From assembly GCA_963728295.1 (NCBI GenBank), contig CAVSKB010000019.1, positions 1,116,001 through 1,180,000 on the forward strand: a stretch of DNA of 64,000 bases, read 5' to 3'. Position numbers and translations under genes: made by a program. Origin of the DNA: DATJKD01 sp963728295 (GTDB lineage: Bacteria > Pseudomonadota > Gammaproteobacteria > Steroidobacterales > Steroidobacteraceae). Numbering within the stretch: position 1 is the stretch's first letter; each line of letters opens with the position of its first letter. Below, piece after piece: positions 56,020 through 64,000 of the stretch. The notes beneath the pieces are model-generated. The model saw only the letters and a program-made list of their open reading frames with translations. It was not told where the DNA came from and made no database searches.

Positions 56020-56031
56020 CTAACATGTTAG
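56020..56031 (+). promoter_or_regulatory. Perfect GntR operator CTAACATGTTAG (TonB receptor promoter)
   Basis: 12/12 match, followed by TAT to give -10 TAGTAT at 56029-56034. It lies 70 bp upstream of the receptor ATG and overlaps the inferred -10, so binding would repress. Confidence 0.75.
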
Positions 56032-56100
56032 TATCCGACCCGCGCCGTCTGCGGGCGGTGGGCTGAGGCGGCGGGATTCGAAACGTCGGGGGGACTTCAG

Positions 56101-58311
56101 ATGAGAAACGCTATTTCGCTGCGGAACCACACTCCGCTGCTCGCGATGGCCTGCTCCGCTGCGCTCTTCGGCATGGACGCCCGGGCGCAGGCTCCGATAG
56201 TGGAAGTCGATTCGCTCGAAGAGATCATCGTGACGGCGAAGCGCCGCAACGAGGACCTGCAGACGACCAGCATTTCCGCCACGGTGTTGAACCAGGCCCT
56301 GCTCGAAAACAAGGGCGTCACGGATCTGTACGCCCTGCAGTACGCGGCACCGGCCGTCACCGTCACTCAGTATGGTTCGGCGAATGTCTTCAACATCCGG
56401 GGCATCGGGCGAAGCCAGGTCGACATCGACGTCCCATCGGGTGTCGTGATCTATCGCGATGGCACGCCGACCCTGGCCGGCTATTTCCAGAACGAGCCTT
56501 ATTTCGACATGGAGTCGGTCGAAGTCTATCGCGGTCCGCAGGGAACGTTTGTCGGCAAGAACGCCGCAGGCGGCGCCGTGTTCATCAACACCAATGATCC
56601 CAAGCTCGGAGAGGAAGTCGATGGCAGCGTCGAGCTTGGAGGAGGCGGCTACTCGGCCTACGAGGCCACCGGTATCGTCAATATCCCCATGGGCGAAACC
56701 GCAGCTCTGCGGCTGGGCTACCGGCACAACGAGCGCGATAACTTCTACGACTCAATCACCGGCGATTTCACCGGCGATCCGGGCGAAGTCGACAACAACA
56801 GCTACCGGTTGGGCTTCCTCTGGCAACCGTCGGACAGCTTCTCTGGCCTGCTGAAGGTCGACTATCACGACCTCGATTTCGGCGGCAACGTCACGACCGT
56901 CTACGGAGAGGAGCCGCTTGGTGACGTCGTACAGAACGCCAACTTCGCCTATACCGACGAATCGACTCGCGTGGTGCTCGATCTCAAGTATGAGTTCGGA
57001 AGCGGGGTCACTTTGAGCTCGCTCTCCGGCTACCAGGACATCGAATCGGTGAACAACCTTGATCTGAATGCGACGATTCCCCAGTTTTACGTCTTCAACA
57101 GCCACCTCGAGGCCGACTTCTATTCCCAGGAATTCAACCTGCTCTCGCCGGACGATCAGCCCTTCCGATGGACCCTGGGATTGTTCTGGCAGAAGCAGGA
57201 TTCCCATTTGCTGGACTGGCCGCAGGGTGGATTCAATTTCATCGGCTTTCCTGTTGAAGGCCTCGTGGGACTACCTCCCGGCACTGACTTCCCATGGGCA
57301 ACCAGTCCATGGGACAACGAGGAGGAGGACAAGGCCGTCTTCGCGCACGGCCGATATCGCTTCAACGACCAGTGGGAGCTCGAGGCCGGCGTCCGATACG
57401 GCGAATATGACAGGGATCAGTTCACACTGTGGTTCAACGACTTGTTCAATCCCCAAGGCGGCCTGGTGCCGCCCTCAACGCCCTGGCCCGGAACCTCCGG
57501 GACAGGTGACCGACAGAGCATCTCCGAGAGTTCCACCGACTGGCAGGTCGCGCTGAACTACGATCTCAGCCAGGACACGTACCTGTACGGACTCGTCTCC
57601 AGGGGTCATGTCAACGGAGGCATCAACATCTTTCCGCCGTTCGACGACTACGACGAAATGGAAGTGATCAATTACGAGGCCGGATGGAAGCAACGGTGGG
57701 CCGACGGCCAGTTCAACACGCAATTCAATGTCTATTACGAGACGTTCGACGATTACCAGGCGAATTTTGCCGAGAGCGCTATAGGGCTCAACAACCCGAC
57801 GAACCGCAACGCCGAAACGGAGAGCGAAGTAAAGGGGCTCGAATTCAGCGGGCAGGCGCGCTTCGGCGGGTTCTCGCTGGATTTCGGCGTGGCGTATATG
57901 GATAGCGAGCTCGGCACGTTCAGCGACGTCCTCGATCCCTTCCGCACCCCTCCGGACAACGTCGTCAATCTCTCCGGCGCTAAGATCCCGTTCTCGCCGG
58001 AGTTCACCGGAAATATCGGCCTCGCCTATGACATCAAGCTGGGCGATCTCACGCTGACGCCCCGCGTCGATTACTCACATCAGGATGAGACCCAGGCGGC
58101 GTTGTGGGACACGCCCATGGAGACGCTCGAAGCGCGCGACCTGATCAATGCACAGATCGCGCTCGTACCGGAGTCAGACCGGTGGTCGGCGGTGCTCTGG
58201 GGCACCAACATCACGGACGAAGAGTACATCGCGGGTATTCAGAACAACGCGACGCTCTACTATGCCGCGCCGCCGGCCCAGTACGGGCTGCGCCTCAAGT
58301 TCAACTTCTGA
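56101..58311 (+). CDS. TonB-dependent receptor, 736 aa
   Basis: Intact outer-membrane receptor. Signal peptide (LAMACSAALFGMDARA), TonB-box-like LEEIIVTAKRRNED, plug motifs VIYRDGTPTLAG and VEVYRGPQGTFVGKNAAGGAVFINT, barrel ending GLRLKFNF with terminal Phe. It is shorter than the receptor at 15058 and belongs to the IroN/FecA-style size class found in proteobacterial sugar or aromatic loci. Control by GntR 1 is indicated by the operator 70 bp upstream; it would import the oligosaccharide (or other product) feeding the cluster. RBS GGGGGA precedes ATG 56101. Confidence 0.85.
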   Translation: MRNAISLRNHTPLLAMACSAALFGMDARAQAPIVEVDSLEEIIVTAKRRNEDLQTTSISATVLNQALLENKGVTDLYALQYAAPAVTVTQYGSANVFNIRGIGRSQVDIDVPSGVVIYRDGTPTLAGYFQNEPYFDMESVEVYRGPQGTFVGKNAAGGAVFINTNDPKLGEEVDGSVELGGGGYSAYEATGIVNIPMGETAALRLGYRHNERDNFYDSITGDFTGDPGEVDNNSYRLGFLWQPSDSFSGLLKVDYHDLDFGGNVTTVYGEEPLGDVVQNANFAYTDESTRVVLDLKYEFGSGVTLSSLSGYQDIESVNNLDLNATIPQFYVFNSHLEADFYSQEFNLLSPDDQPFRWTLGLFWQKQDSHLLDWPQGGFNFIGFPVEGLVGLPPGTDFPWATSPWDNEEEDKAVFAHGRYRFNDQWELEAGVRYGEYDRDQFTLWFNDLFNPQGGLVPPSTPWPGTSGTGDRQSISESSTDWQVALNYDLSQDTYLYGLVSRGHVNGGINIFPPFDDYDEMEVINYEAGWKQRWADGQFNTQFNVYYETFDDYQANFAESAIGLNNPTNRNAETESEVKGLEFSGQARFGGFSLDFGVAYMDSELGTFSDVLDPFRTPPDNVVNLSGAKIPFSPEFTGNIGLAYDIKLGDLTLTPRVDYSHQDETQAALWDTPMETLEARDLINAQIALVPESDRWSAVLWGTNITDEEYIAGIQNNATLYYAAPPAQYGLRLKFNF

Positions 58312-58327
58312 AGTCGTTCCCCCCGCT

Positions 58328-58359
58328 GGGGAATACCGGGCCCTGTGCCGGTATTCCCC
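58328..58359 (+). terminator. Perfect 12-bp hairpin after the TonB receptor
   Basis: GGGGAATACCGG (58328-58339) pairs perfectly with CCGGTATTCCCC (58348-58359) over an 8-nt loop. There is no T-tract, so it may be an RNA-stabilising or attenuating element between receptor and MFS genes rather than a terminator. The in-frame GTG at 58345 lies inside it. Confidence 0.45.
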
Positions 58360-58383
58360 GGCAAACCCACCGCTCACCATAGC

Positions 58384-59844
58384 GTGACATCCGCCGTCGC
58401 AACATCCGCTGCGTCCGCGGACGGCACATCTCTTTCCACGACCGGCGAGAAGCCCGCAGATCTGCGCGGCCAGCTCTCCTGGGCGCTGTTCGAGTTCGCA
58501 CGCTCTCCGTACATCAGCCTGGTGTATGTGTTCGTATTCCCGCCCTACTTCGCGAGCGTCGTCATCGGCGACGCCGTGCGTGGGCAGGAAGCCTGGAGTC
58601 TCGCAAACACCATCGTCGGCATCTGCGTCGCGATCCTCGCGCCGCTGATCGGCGCCGTCTCCGATCGCACCGGCCCGAGAAAACCATGGCTCGCCGCGGT
58701 CGCGCTCATCATGTCGGTGAGCTGCATGCTGCTCTGGTTCGCGATGCCGGGAGCGCAGGGTGGCCTGCCGGTCAAGGCCATCCTGCTCCTGGTCGTGATC
58801 CTGGCCACCTGCTTCCAGTTCACGGAAGTGTTCCACAACGCGATGCTGGCTTCGATCGCGACACCGGCGCGTGTCGGCGGCCTTTCCGGGCTCGGGATCG
58901 CGACCGGCAACCTCGGCACGCTGACCGCGATGATCGTGATGCTGTTCGGTGTGGCGCTGCCCGCCTCGGGGATGACGCTCGGCGGGCTCCTGCCGGACAA
59001 GCCGCTGTTCGGGCTTGATCCCGCCACGCACGAACACAGCCGTATCGCGGGACCGGTGGCCGGCGTCTGGTTCCTGATCTTCATCGTGCCGTTGCTGCTG
59101 TGGACGCCGGACCGACCGTCCACCGGTGTTTCGGCGCGCGTTGCGGTACGCGAGGGACTCACGCAGCTCTGGCTCACCATCAAGCGGGCGCGGCGCGTCT
59201 CGAACGTGGCGCTCTTTCTGCTCGCGCGCATGCTCTACACCGACGCCAAGGTGGCGATCCTCGCCTACTCGGGGATCTATGCCGCAGGGGTTTTCGGCTG
59301 GGAGCTCGCGGAACTGTTGCTGTTCGCGGTGCTGCTCGCGCCGTTCTCGATCTCGGGCGGATTCATCGGCGGCTGGCTCGACAACAGGCTGGGCTCGAAG
59401 CGCGCCATCCAGATCAGCGTCGGGCTGACGTGCATCGGCATGGTGGGCGCCGTGGCCACGACTCCCGGCCAGATCCTGTTCCTGTTTCCGTATGACGCCG
59501 CGGCGGAGGGGCCGCTCTGGTCGTTCCCTTACTTCCAGACCTTGCCGGAAGTCGTTTACCTGCTGACGTTCGCTCTGCTCGCGGTCACCATCACGGCGGC
59601 GTTCTGCACCAGCCGCACGATGATGGCGCGCATTGCGCCCATCTCGATGATGAACCAGTTCTTCGGCCTGTATGCGTTGTCGGGCACGGCCACCTCTTTT
59701 CTCGGCCACGCGCTGGTGGCGGCCTTCACTGGCATCTTCCACAGCCAGCGCGCCGGTTTCGCCTCGCTGATCATCCTGTTGCTTGCGGGACTGGCCGTGA
59801 TGTTCCGGGTACGCGAGGAGCGGGCGGCCGACCTCGTCGACTGA
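58384..59844 (+). CDS. MFS transporter, UMF1/Atg22-like family
   Basis: About 486 residues with twelve hydrophobic helices. Signature LRGQLSWALFEFARSPYISLVYVFVFPPYFASVV and PLIGAVSDRTGPRKPWLAAVAL (the cytoplasmic loop with GPRKPW) are typical of UMF1/Atg22-type permeases. GTG at 58384 is chosen because the earlier GTG (58345) lies inside a hairpin; neither has a strong RBS. It lies downstream of the receptor and probably moves the sugar or a breakdown product across the inner membrane. Confidence 0.75.
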   Translation: MTSAVATSAASADGTSLSTTGEKPADLRGQLSWALFEFARSPYISLVYVFVFPPYFASVVIGDAVRGQEAWSLANTIVGICVAILAPLIGAVSDRTGPRKPWLAAVALIMSVSCMLLWFAMPGAQGGLPVKAILLLVVILATCFQFTEVFHNAMLASIATPARVGGLSGLGIATGNLGTLTAMIVMLFGVALPASGMTLGGLLPDKPLFGLDPATHEHSRIAGPVAGVWFLIFIVPLLLWTPDRPSTGVSARVAVREGLTQLWLTIKRARRVSNVALFLLARMLYTDAKVAILAYSGIYAAGVFGWELAELLLFAVLLAPFSISGGFIGGWLDNRLGSKRAIQISVGLTCIGMVGAVATTPGQILFLFPYDAAAEGPLWSFPYFQTLPEVVYLLTFALLAVTITAAFCTSRTMMARIAPISMMNQFFGLYALSGTATSFLGHALVAAFTGIFHSQRAGFASLIILLLAGLAVMFRVREERAADLVD

Positions 59845-59943
59845 CGGCGCATGTCGATTTCGCGCAGGTCGAATCGACTATCTTCTGCGGAGACAATGCG
59901 TCATCGCCGCGCGATCGACCCGGTTCCGCATGGAGGAGACGAC

Positions 59944-60591
59944 ATGATCAACTGCTATGCATTCGGCGCCGTTCCCACCTTCGCGCAGGGGCTCGTGCGC
60001 GACCTGCGTGTGCGCTGGGCGCTCGAGGAGGCAGGCCTGCCTTACCGCGTGACCCTGATCGGCAATCGTCCCGGGGCGATTGCGCGATCCGACTATCGCG
60101 CCGTGCAACCGTTCGGCCAGGTGCCGGCGATCGAGGATGGAGCTCTAAGGCTGTTCGAATCTGGGGCGATCGTCCTTTACGTCGCCGAGCGGAGCGGGAA
60201 TCTGCTGCCGGCCGATGCCCCGGACCGGGCCCTGGTGCACCAGTGGATGTTCGCCGCGCTCAACACCGTCGAGGTCCCGATCCAGCAACTGGCGGAGATC
60301 GACTTGTTTTATCCCGACGAGCGCTGGGCCCAGGAGCGACGTCCGGCGGCGGTCCAGTCCGTGCAGACGCGCCTTGCGACACTCGCCTCCTGTCTCGACG
60401 GCCGCGATTACCTGGTCGAGTCGTTTTCAGCGGCAGACATCCTCATGACGTCCGTCCTCCGGATCCTCCGGCACACCGACCTTCTCGAGGGTGAACCCGT
60501 GCTGCTTGCCTACAAGCAGCGATGCGAATCGCGACCGGCTTTCGAGAAAGCGCTCACCGACCAGATGGCGGTCTTCGCGACCGCTGCCTGA
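59944..60591 (+). CDS. Glutathione S-transferase family protein
   Basis: 215 residues. Thioredoxin-like N-terminal domain: VRWALEEAGLPYRVTLIG, FGQVPAIEDGALRLFESGAIVLYVAE (cis-Pro and ESGAI glutathione contact), then the helical C-terminal domain (YLVESFSAADILMTSVLRIL, with conserved FSxAD). Predicted conjugating or detoxifying enzyme; may handle an aldehyde made by the sugar cluster. GGAGGAG ribosome-binding site before ATG 59944. Last gene of the receptor-MFS-GST unit. Confidence 0.8.
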   Translation: MINCYAFGAVPTFAQGLVRDLRVRWALEEAGLPYRVTLIGNRPGAIARSDYRAVQPFGQVPAIEDGALRLFESGAIVLYVAERSGNLLPADAPDRALVHQWMFAALNTVEVPIQQLAEIDLFYPDERWAQERRPAAVQSVQTRLATLASCLDGRDYLVESFSAADILMTSVLRILRHTDLLEGEPVLLAYKQRCESRPAFEKALTDQMAVFATAA

Positions 60592-60636
60592 TCCCTCAGG
60601 CCGAAGCGTCCCGCACCACTACTGCAGTCGCGCCGG

Positions 60637-61212
60637 CTATTCCACCCGGCCGGCGGTAAAGGACATACCCTGTTTCTGCACGCGCTCGAGGAGGCGCGGG
60701 CTCAGGTTTCGCAACTGTGTTTCGATGTCGGGCACGAGGTCGATGTCGTTCATGTCGTGCACCCCGCCTGTGATAATCACCTGCAGGATGCCCTCCACCG
60801 CACCCGTGTTGCGAAACGCACGGCAGATTCCGGGCGGGACCGAAATGGTGTCGAGACGGTTGAGCGTCACGCGGTCCTCGCCCCGGTCGCCATAACTGAA
60901 CTCAAACTGCCCTTGCAGCACCGTGAAGGTCTCGAACGTGCGCCGATGTGCGTGCAGACCGGGACCTTGCCCCGGCGGGCATACGGCCAGCGTCACCGTC
61001 ATCCCAGCGGCGCCGCGGATCGGCGCACCTTCCGAAACTGGCGTCGCCGCATTCGACTCGAGCCCGATGACAGGCAACAGCTTGCGGGAATAGATGAGGT
61101 CGAGCGCCTCCTGTGGAATGTCCGGATCCGTCTGAATGGCCAACGGCTTGAGCCGCTCGAAACGAGCCACGCGTTCTGCCATCTTCTCCGGGGAGATGGG
61201 GATCGTTTTCAC
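60637..61212 (-). CDS. Cupin-domain protein
   Basis: 191 residues. A conserved cupin core around 110-150 (GPGLHAHRRTFETFTVLQGQFEFSYG) supplies the usual His/His/Glu/Tyr metal motif 1, with SVPPGICRAFRNTG as motif 2. Function not assigned: members bind metal and act as dioxygenases, isomerases or sugar-binding proteins. GTG start 61212 is preferred (AGGAG six nt upstream) over the upstream ATG at 61272, which overlaps an operator. Divergent from GntR 2. Confidence 0.7.
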   Translation of the reverse strand: MKTIPISPEKMAERVARFERLKPLAIQTDPDIPQEALDLIYSRKLLPVIGLESNAATPVSEGAPIRGAAGMTVTLAVCPPGQGPGLHAHRRTFETFTVLQGQFEFSYGDRGEDRVTLNRLDTISVPPGICRAFRNTGAVEGILQVIITGGVHDMNDIDLVPDIETQLRNLSPRLLERVQKQGMSFTAGRVE

Positions 61213-61259
61213 GGGTGTGCTCCTGCACGAGTATCGGGGCTTGGCTGGCCAGAGTAATA

Positions 61260-61273
61260 TTTGGTCAGCCAAA
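61260..61273. promoter_or_regulatory. GntR 2 operator between cupin and GntR 2 genes
   Basis: TTTGGTCAGCCAAA, a TTTGG-n4-CCAAA palindrome. It lies 48 bp upstream of the cupin start and 47 bp upstream of GntR 2, suggesting coordinated autoregulation. Confidence 0.65.
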
Positions 61274-61319
61274 GCTCAAGCGATCTTGCGCACCATTCCA
61301 GCCGGACGAGAAACGCTTC

Positions 61320-62033
61320 ATGAAGAAAAAGCCAGCCGGTAAGCGGCCCGCCGCCGCCCGCGATCGCGCGCCACCGGGCGGGTCGCGGGTCGAACACGTC
61401 ATCCGCGCCATAGCCGATTCAATCGCAAGCGGTGAGCTGTCGCCAGGCAGTCGCATCGTCGAGCGGGAAATCGCACGCAAGCTCAAGTTGGGTCGGGGGC
61501 CCGTCCGGGAGGCGATCCAGATCCTCATCGGCCGACGCATGCTCGAGCGCGCGCCGCGCCGTGCGGCCCGCGTGCACCAGCTAACACTCAAGGACATTCT
61601 CGACATTGCGGAGCTCTGGTCGGTCATCGCCCCGCGCGCCGGCCGCTGGGCCGCCGAGCGAATCCATATCCGAAACAACAGGGAGCACGTGAGCCGGGCC
61701 GCGGCGGCTGTACAGGAGGCGATGCGCCGCGGGGAGATCCAGGAGTTCAAGCGGGCGATTCTCGCGTTTTCCCAGACCGTGATGGACATCAGCGATAACT
61801 CGTTCCTGCCCGCCGTCCGGCAAGCACTCATGCTCGACTACTACGCCCAGGCGGTGGCGGGTATCTGGGTGCGTCGACCCGAAGAATATGCCCGCCGCAT
61901 CGGCGCGCTCGTCGAAGCCATCCTCTCCGGGCCACCGGAGCGCGCTGAAACCGAGTACGCGAGCCTGATGGCGTGGATCGTCACCATCTTGGGTAAGGAA
62001 TACGACGAGCGGCGCACCGCCTCCTCTGTCTGA
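61320..62033 (+). CDS. GntR family (FadR/FCD subfamily) transcriptional regulator 2
   Basis: 237 residues. Basic N-terminus, winged helix ADSIASGELSPGSRIVEREIARKLKLGRGPVREAIQILIGRRML, then a shorter FCD-type domain (ELWSVIAPRAGRWAAERI, FLPAVRQALMLDYYAQAV). ATG 61320 is chosen because the in-frame ATG at 61215 precedes and spans the operator. It faces a cupin gene and is followed by a TonB receptor whose promoter has two more copies of the same operator, so it probably governs the next locus. Confidence 0.8.
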   Translation: MKKKPAGKRPAAARDRAPPGGSRVEHVIRAIADSIASGELSPGSRIVEREIARKLKLGRGPVREAIQILIGRRMLERAPRRAARVHQLTLKDILDIAELWSVIAPRAGRWAAERIHIRNNREHVSRAAAAVQEAMRRGEIQEFKRAILAFSQTVMDISDNSFLPAVRQALMLDYYAQAVAGIWVRRPEEYARRIGALVEAILSGPPERAETEYASLMAWIVTILGKEYDERRTASSV

Positions 62034-62087
62034 CCGTCCTTAGACCCTGAGCAGTCTGCCTTGACGGGCAGGAGCGCCGGGTATACG

Positions 62088-62101
62088 TTTGGCTCACCAA
62101 A
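62088..62101 (+). promoter_or_regulatory. GntR 2 operator, distal copy upstream of TonB receptor
   Basis: TTTGGCTCACCAAA, centred 20 bp before the perfect copy, so the two lie on nearly the same face of the helix. Confidence 0.6.
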
Positions 62102-62107
62102 TCATGA

Positions 62108-62121
62108 TTTGGTTAACCAAA
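62108..62121 (+). promoter_or_regulatory. GntR 2 operator, perfect copy upstream of TonB receptor
   Basis: TTTGGTTAACCAAA is fully palindromic. It lies 18 bp before the receptor ATG (62139), between promoter and start, so binding would hinder the start of transcription. Confidence 0.7.
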
Positions 62122-62138
62122 CGTATTCCGGGGGAGTC

Positions 62139-64000
62139 ATGGTACAGCTGCCTAAGACGCTGGGTTCCGTCGCCGTTCGGGCCGCAGTCGCCGCGGCGTG
62201 CACCTCGATGGGGACCGCCGCCGCGCAGCACGACGGGGGCGCGTTGGAAGAGATCACCGTTACGGCGACAAAGGTCGGCGCGACGCTCGCTCAGGACACT
62301 CCGATTGCATTAACGGTCCTCGGGGCCGAGGAACTGCAGCGTGCCGCGCTGAGCGACGTCCGCGATATCGTGTCGCGCACGCCCTCACTTACGATCGGCG
62401 AGAACTCTGGCCTGGCGCAGGTCTACATTCGCGGTATCGGCACCAACCAGGTGTTCGCCGGGGGCGACCCGAGCTCCACCGTTCACATCGACGGCGTGTA
62501 CCAGGCGCGCCCGCAGGGCACCTTCAATTCGTTTCTTGACGTCGAACGCATCGAGGTGTTGCGCGGGCCGCAAGGCACGTTGTACGGGCGAAACTCCGTG
62601 GGCGGCACGATCAACGTCGTCTCCAGGAAGCCCTCGCTCACCGAGGTCGACGGCAACGTACAACTTCAGTACGGCGATTACGACTTTCAACGAGTGGAGG
62701 CCGCCGTATCAGGCCCACTGGTTCCGGACGTTGTTGCCGCGAGCCTGGCGGGGCAGATCAGCCAGCGTGACGGCTATCGCGACAACATCGCTACCGGGCG
62801 TGATCTCGACGACGAAGACAGCCAGGCCGCACGCGCGCAACTGCGCTGGCAGGCCGGCAGCAACGTGGAAGCGACTCTCCGTGGCGATTACTTCCAGAAT
62901 GAGGTCCGCATCTATGACTTCGATACGTTCCTCGAGCCTCCGACGACGCCGCTGACACAATCGATTTTCGGCGATTTCAGCCGTGTGGCGACCAATTATC
63001 CCAACTTTCAGGAGCAGGAAAGCTGGGGCACGAGCCTCGATGTGGACGCGGGCCTCTCCGAGGCGTGGTCTCTCAAGTCGCTGACGGCGTATCGGGAGAA
63101 CTTTTTCGACGCGCGCGTCGACTCGGACGGCTCGGAGATCGACATCCTGCATTCACTGTTCGTCGAGGACCAGTCGCAGTTCTCCCAGGAATTCAATGTC
63201 GTGCGGAAGACAGACCGCTCCTCGCTCCTGCTCGGTGCCTTTTACATGGACGAGGACATCGACATGATAGAAACTCGCGGCGTCGAGGTCGTGCCAGCGG
63301 GGATAGCCTTGCGCCCGCGGCCGCTCGTGAATACGACCTCGTGGGCCGTGTTCGCTCAGGGAACGTGGGAGGTGACTGACACCTGGTCGCTGACCGTGGG
63401 TGGTCGATACACGGATGAGGAAAAGGACTTCGACCAGCGCCTGGGCCTTTTCCTGCTGGGCACAGATACACAGCTCGCGGACCTTGGCTTTCCGCCAGAG
63501 ACGGGCAATTACTCCGACTTCACGCCCAAGCTCGGGCTCGAATTCCGGCCGTCGGACGATGTGCTGCTGTACGCATCGGTGACTGAAGGATTTAAGAGCG
63601 GCGGCTTCAGCTTTACCGCCCCAGCGCCAGGCGGCTACAAGCCAGAGAACGTGCTGGCCTACGAGATCGGCGTCAAGTCCGACTTGGTCGAGGATCGCCT
63701 GCGCCTCAATGCCTCGGCCTTCTATTACGACTACGAGGATCTGCAGGTGCTGGCCTTCATCGTGCCAGGCACTGTGGATGTAACCAACGCTGCTTCCGCC
63801 ACCATCAGCGGCGCGGAGCTCGAGGCCGTTGCGAGCGTGACAGCCGCGCTCGAGCTCACGCTCGGCCTCGCGTACCTCGACGCCACGTACGACGATTATC
63901 CCGAGGCACCGGCCGCGGGTGGAGGCACGGTCGATGCAGAAGGAAATCGACTCAACAACGCGCCCGAGCTGAGCGCACAAGTCGGGCTCAACTACAACCG
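62139..64000 (+). CDS. TonB-dependent receptor, 3' end outside window
   Basis: About 620 residues are visible and no frameshift is seen. Signal peptide (VAVRAAVAAACTSMGTAAA), TonB-box-like GALEEITVTATKVG, plug motifs VHIDGVYQARPQGTFNSFL and IEVLRGPQGTLYGRNSVGGTINVV, and barrel strands with YGDYDFQRVEAAVSG and LYASVTEGFKSGGFSF. Typical of proteobacterial IroN/CirA-like receptors for iron complexes, terpenoids or sugars. The barrel continues past the window edge. Three bases of RBS-like GGGGGAG precede ATG 62139. Two GntR 2 operators sit immediately upstream. Confidence 0.8.
   Translation, partial: MVQLPKTLGSVAVRAAVAAACTSMGTAAAQHDGGALEEITVTATKVGATLAQDTPIALTVLGAEELQRAALSDVRDIVSRTPSLTIGENSGLAQVYIRGIGTNQVFAGGDPSSTVHIDGVYQARPQGTFNSFLDVERIEVLRGPQGTLYGRNSVGGTINVVSRKPSLTEVDGNVQLQYGDYDFQRVEAAVSGPLVPDVVAASLAGQISQRDGYRDNIATGRDLDDEDSQAARAQLRWQAGSNVEATLRGDYFQNEVRIYDFDTFLEPPTTPLTQSIFGDFSRVATNYPNFQEQESWGTSLDVDAGLSEAWSLKSLTAYRENFFDARVDSDGSEIDILHSLFVEDQSQFSQEFNVVRKTDRSSLLLGAFYMDEDIDMIETRGVEVVPAGIALRPRPLVNTTSWAVFAQGTWEVTDTWSLTVGGRYTDEEKDFDQRLGLFLLGTDTQLADLGFPPETGNYSDFTPKLGLEFRPSDDVLLYASVTEGFKSGGFSFTAPAPGGYKPENVLAYEIGVKSDLVEDRLRLNASAFYYDYEDLQVLAFIVPGTVDVTNAASATISGAELEAVASVTAALELTLGLAYLDATYDDYPEAPAAGGGTVDAEGNRLNNAPELSAQVGLNYN

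Larger units (their letters stand above)
55606..56100. promoter_or_regulatory. Divergent intergenic region between GntR and TonB receptor genes
   Basis: 495 bp without a supportable gene. It holds two perfect copies of the palindrome (55700-55711 and 56020-56031), with the left copy followed on minus by TAGGAT and the right one on plus by TAGTAT. The centres are 320 bp apart, close to 30 helical turns. Confidence 0.6.

Noticed and set aside
58174..59742. A 522-codon minus-strand frame opposite the MFS gene.
   Set aside because: Highly charged antisense reading with no domain; the MFS protein is well supported.
1..64000. Search by eye for tRNA, rRNA, insertion sequences, attachment sites and riboswitches.
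   Set aside because: No convincing candidate was recognised; a covariance-model scan would be needed to exclude small RNAs.

Overview
The window is GC-rich, densely coded bacterial DNA with no rRNA, tRNA, CRISPR or insertion sequence that I can recognise. Four TonB-dependent receptors, two membrane-anchored TolB-like/TPR proteins, fatty-acid CoA enzymes and AraC/TetR/GntR regulators suggest a free-living gammaproteobacterium (a Steroidobacterales/Nevskiales-like guess from protein flavour only, not tested). About a dozen well-conserved genes are broken by small indels, almost all upstream of 54 kb. This looks more like residual assembly error than decay, so I give the joined coordinates and mark each shift.

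Region 1 (1-15 kb) is mostly housekeeping or accessory: an acyl-CoA dehydrogenase running off the left edge, a DUF2779 nuclease/exonuclease fusion, an enoyl-reductase-like protein, a 2OG oxygenase/CMD pair, two paralogous TolB-TPR membrane proteins around an acyl-CoA synthetase, and a tightly coupled LemA-DUF2207-VOC operon. Region 2 (15-28 kb) has a large TonB receptor divergent from an AraC regulator, a truncated AraC copy next to an outer-membrane-protein relic, then a phosphotransferase/AttH-like/TetR unit divergent from an SDR/isomerase/TonB-receptor unit across two copies of a palindromic operator.

Region 3 (27.7-60.6 kb) is the notable part. Six transcription units, arranged as three divergent pairs, share a palindrome, CTAACATGTTAG, six times in their intergenic regions. 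The two perfect copies flank the promoters of a GntR/FCD regulator and a TonB receptor. The units encode: an oxidoreductase/cyclase/permease/FAH-hydrolase set; an SDR/MetE-like/double-UxaA/permease set; an aldo-keto reductase (D-threo-aldose 1-dehydrogenase type) followed by three tandem DUF4185-like proteins, a DUF2961 protein, a PhyH dioxygenase and an SDR; an HpcH aldolase/hydratase/SnoaL/enolase-superfamily dehydratase/SMP-30 lactonase set; GntR with two more enolase-superfamily proteins; and TonB receptor/MFS/GST. DUF4185 and DUF2961 correspond to glycoside hydrolase families GH183 and GH172, which include D-arabinan-degrading enzymes. The downstream genes match an oxidative non-phosphorylating route for D-arabinose (dehydrogenase, lactonase, dehydratase, 2-keto-3-deoxy acid dehydratase or aldolase). 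I therefore propose that this is a D-arabinan (or related furanoside) utilisation regulon. The substrate is inference.

Region 4 (60.6-64 kb) begins another locus: a cupin protein divergent from a second GntR/FCD regulator, then a TonB receptor running off the right edge. It has its own operator, TTTGGTTAACCAAA, present three times.
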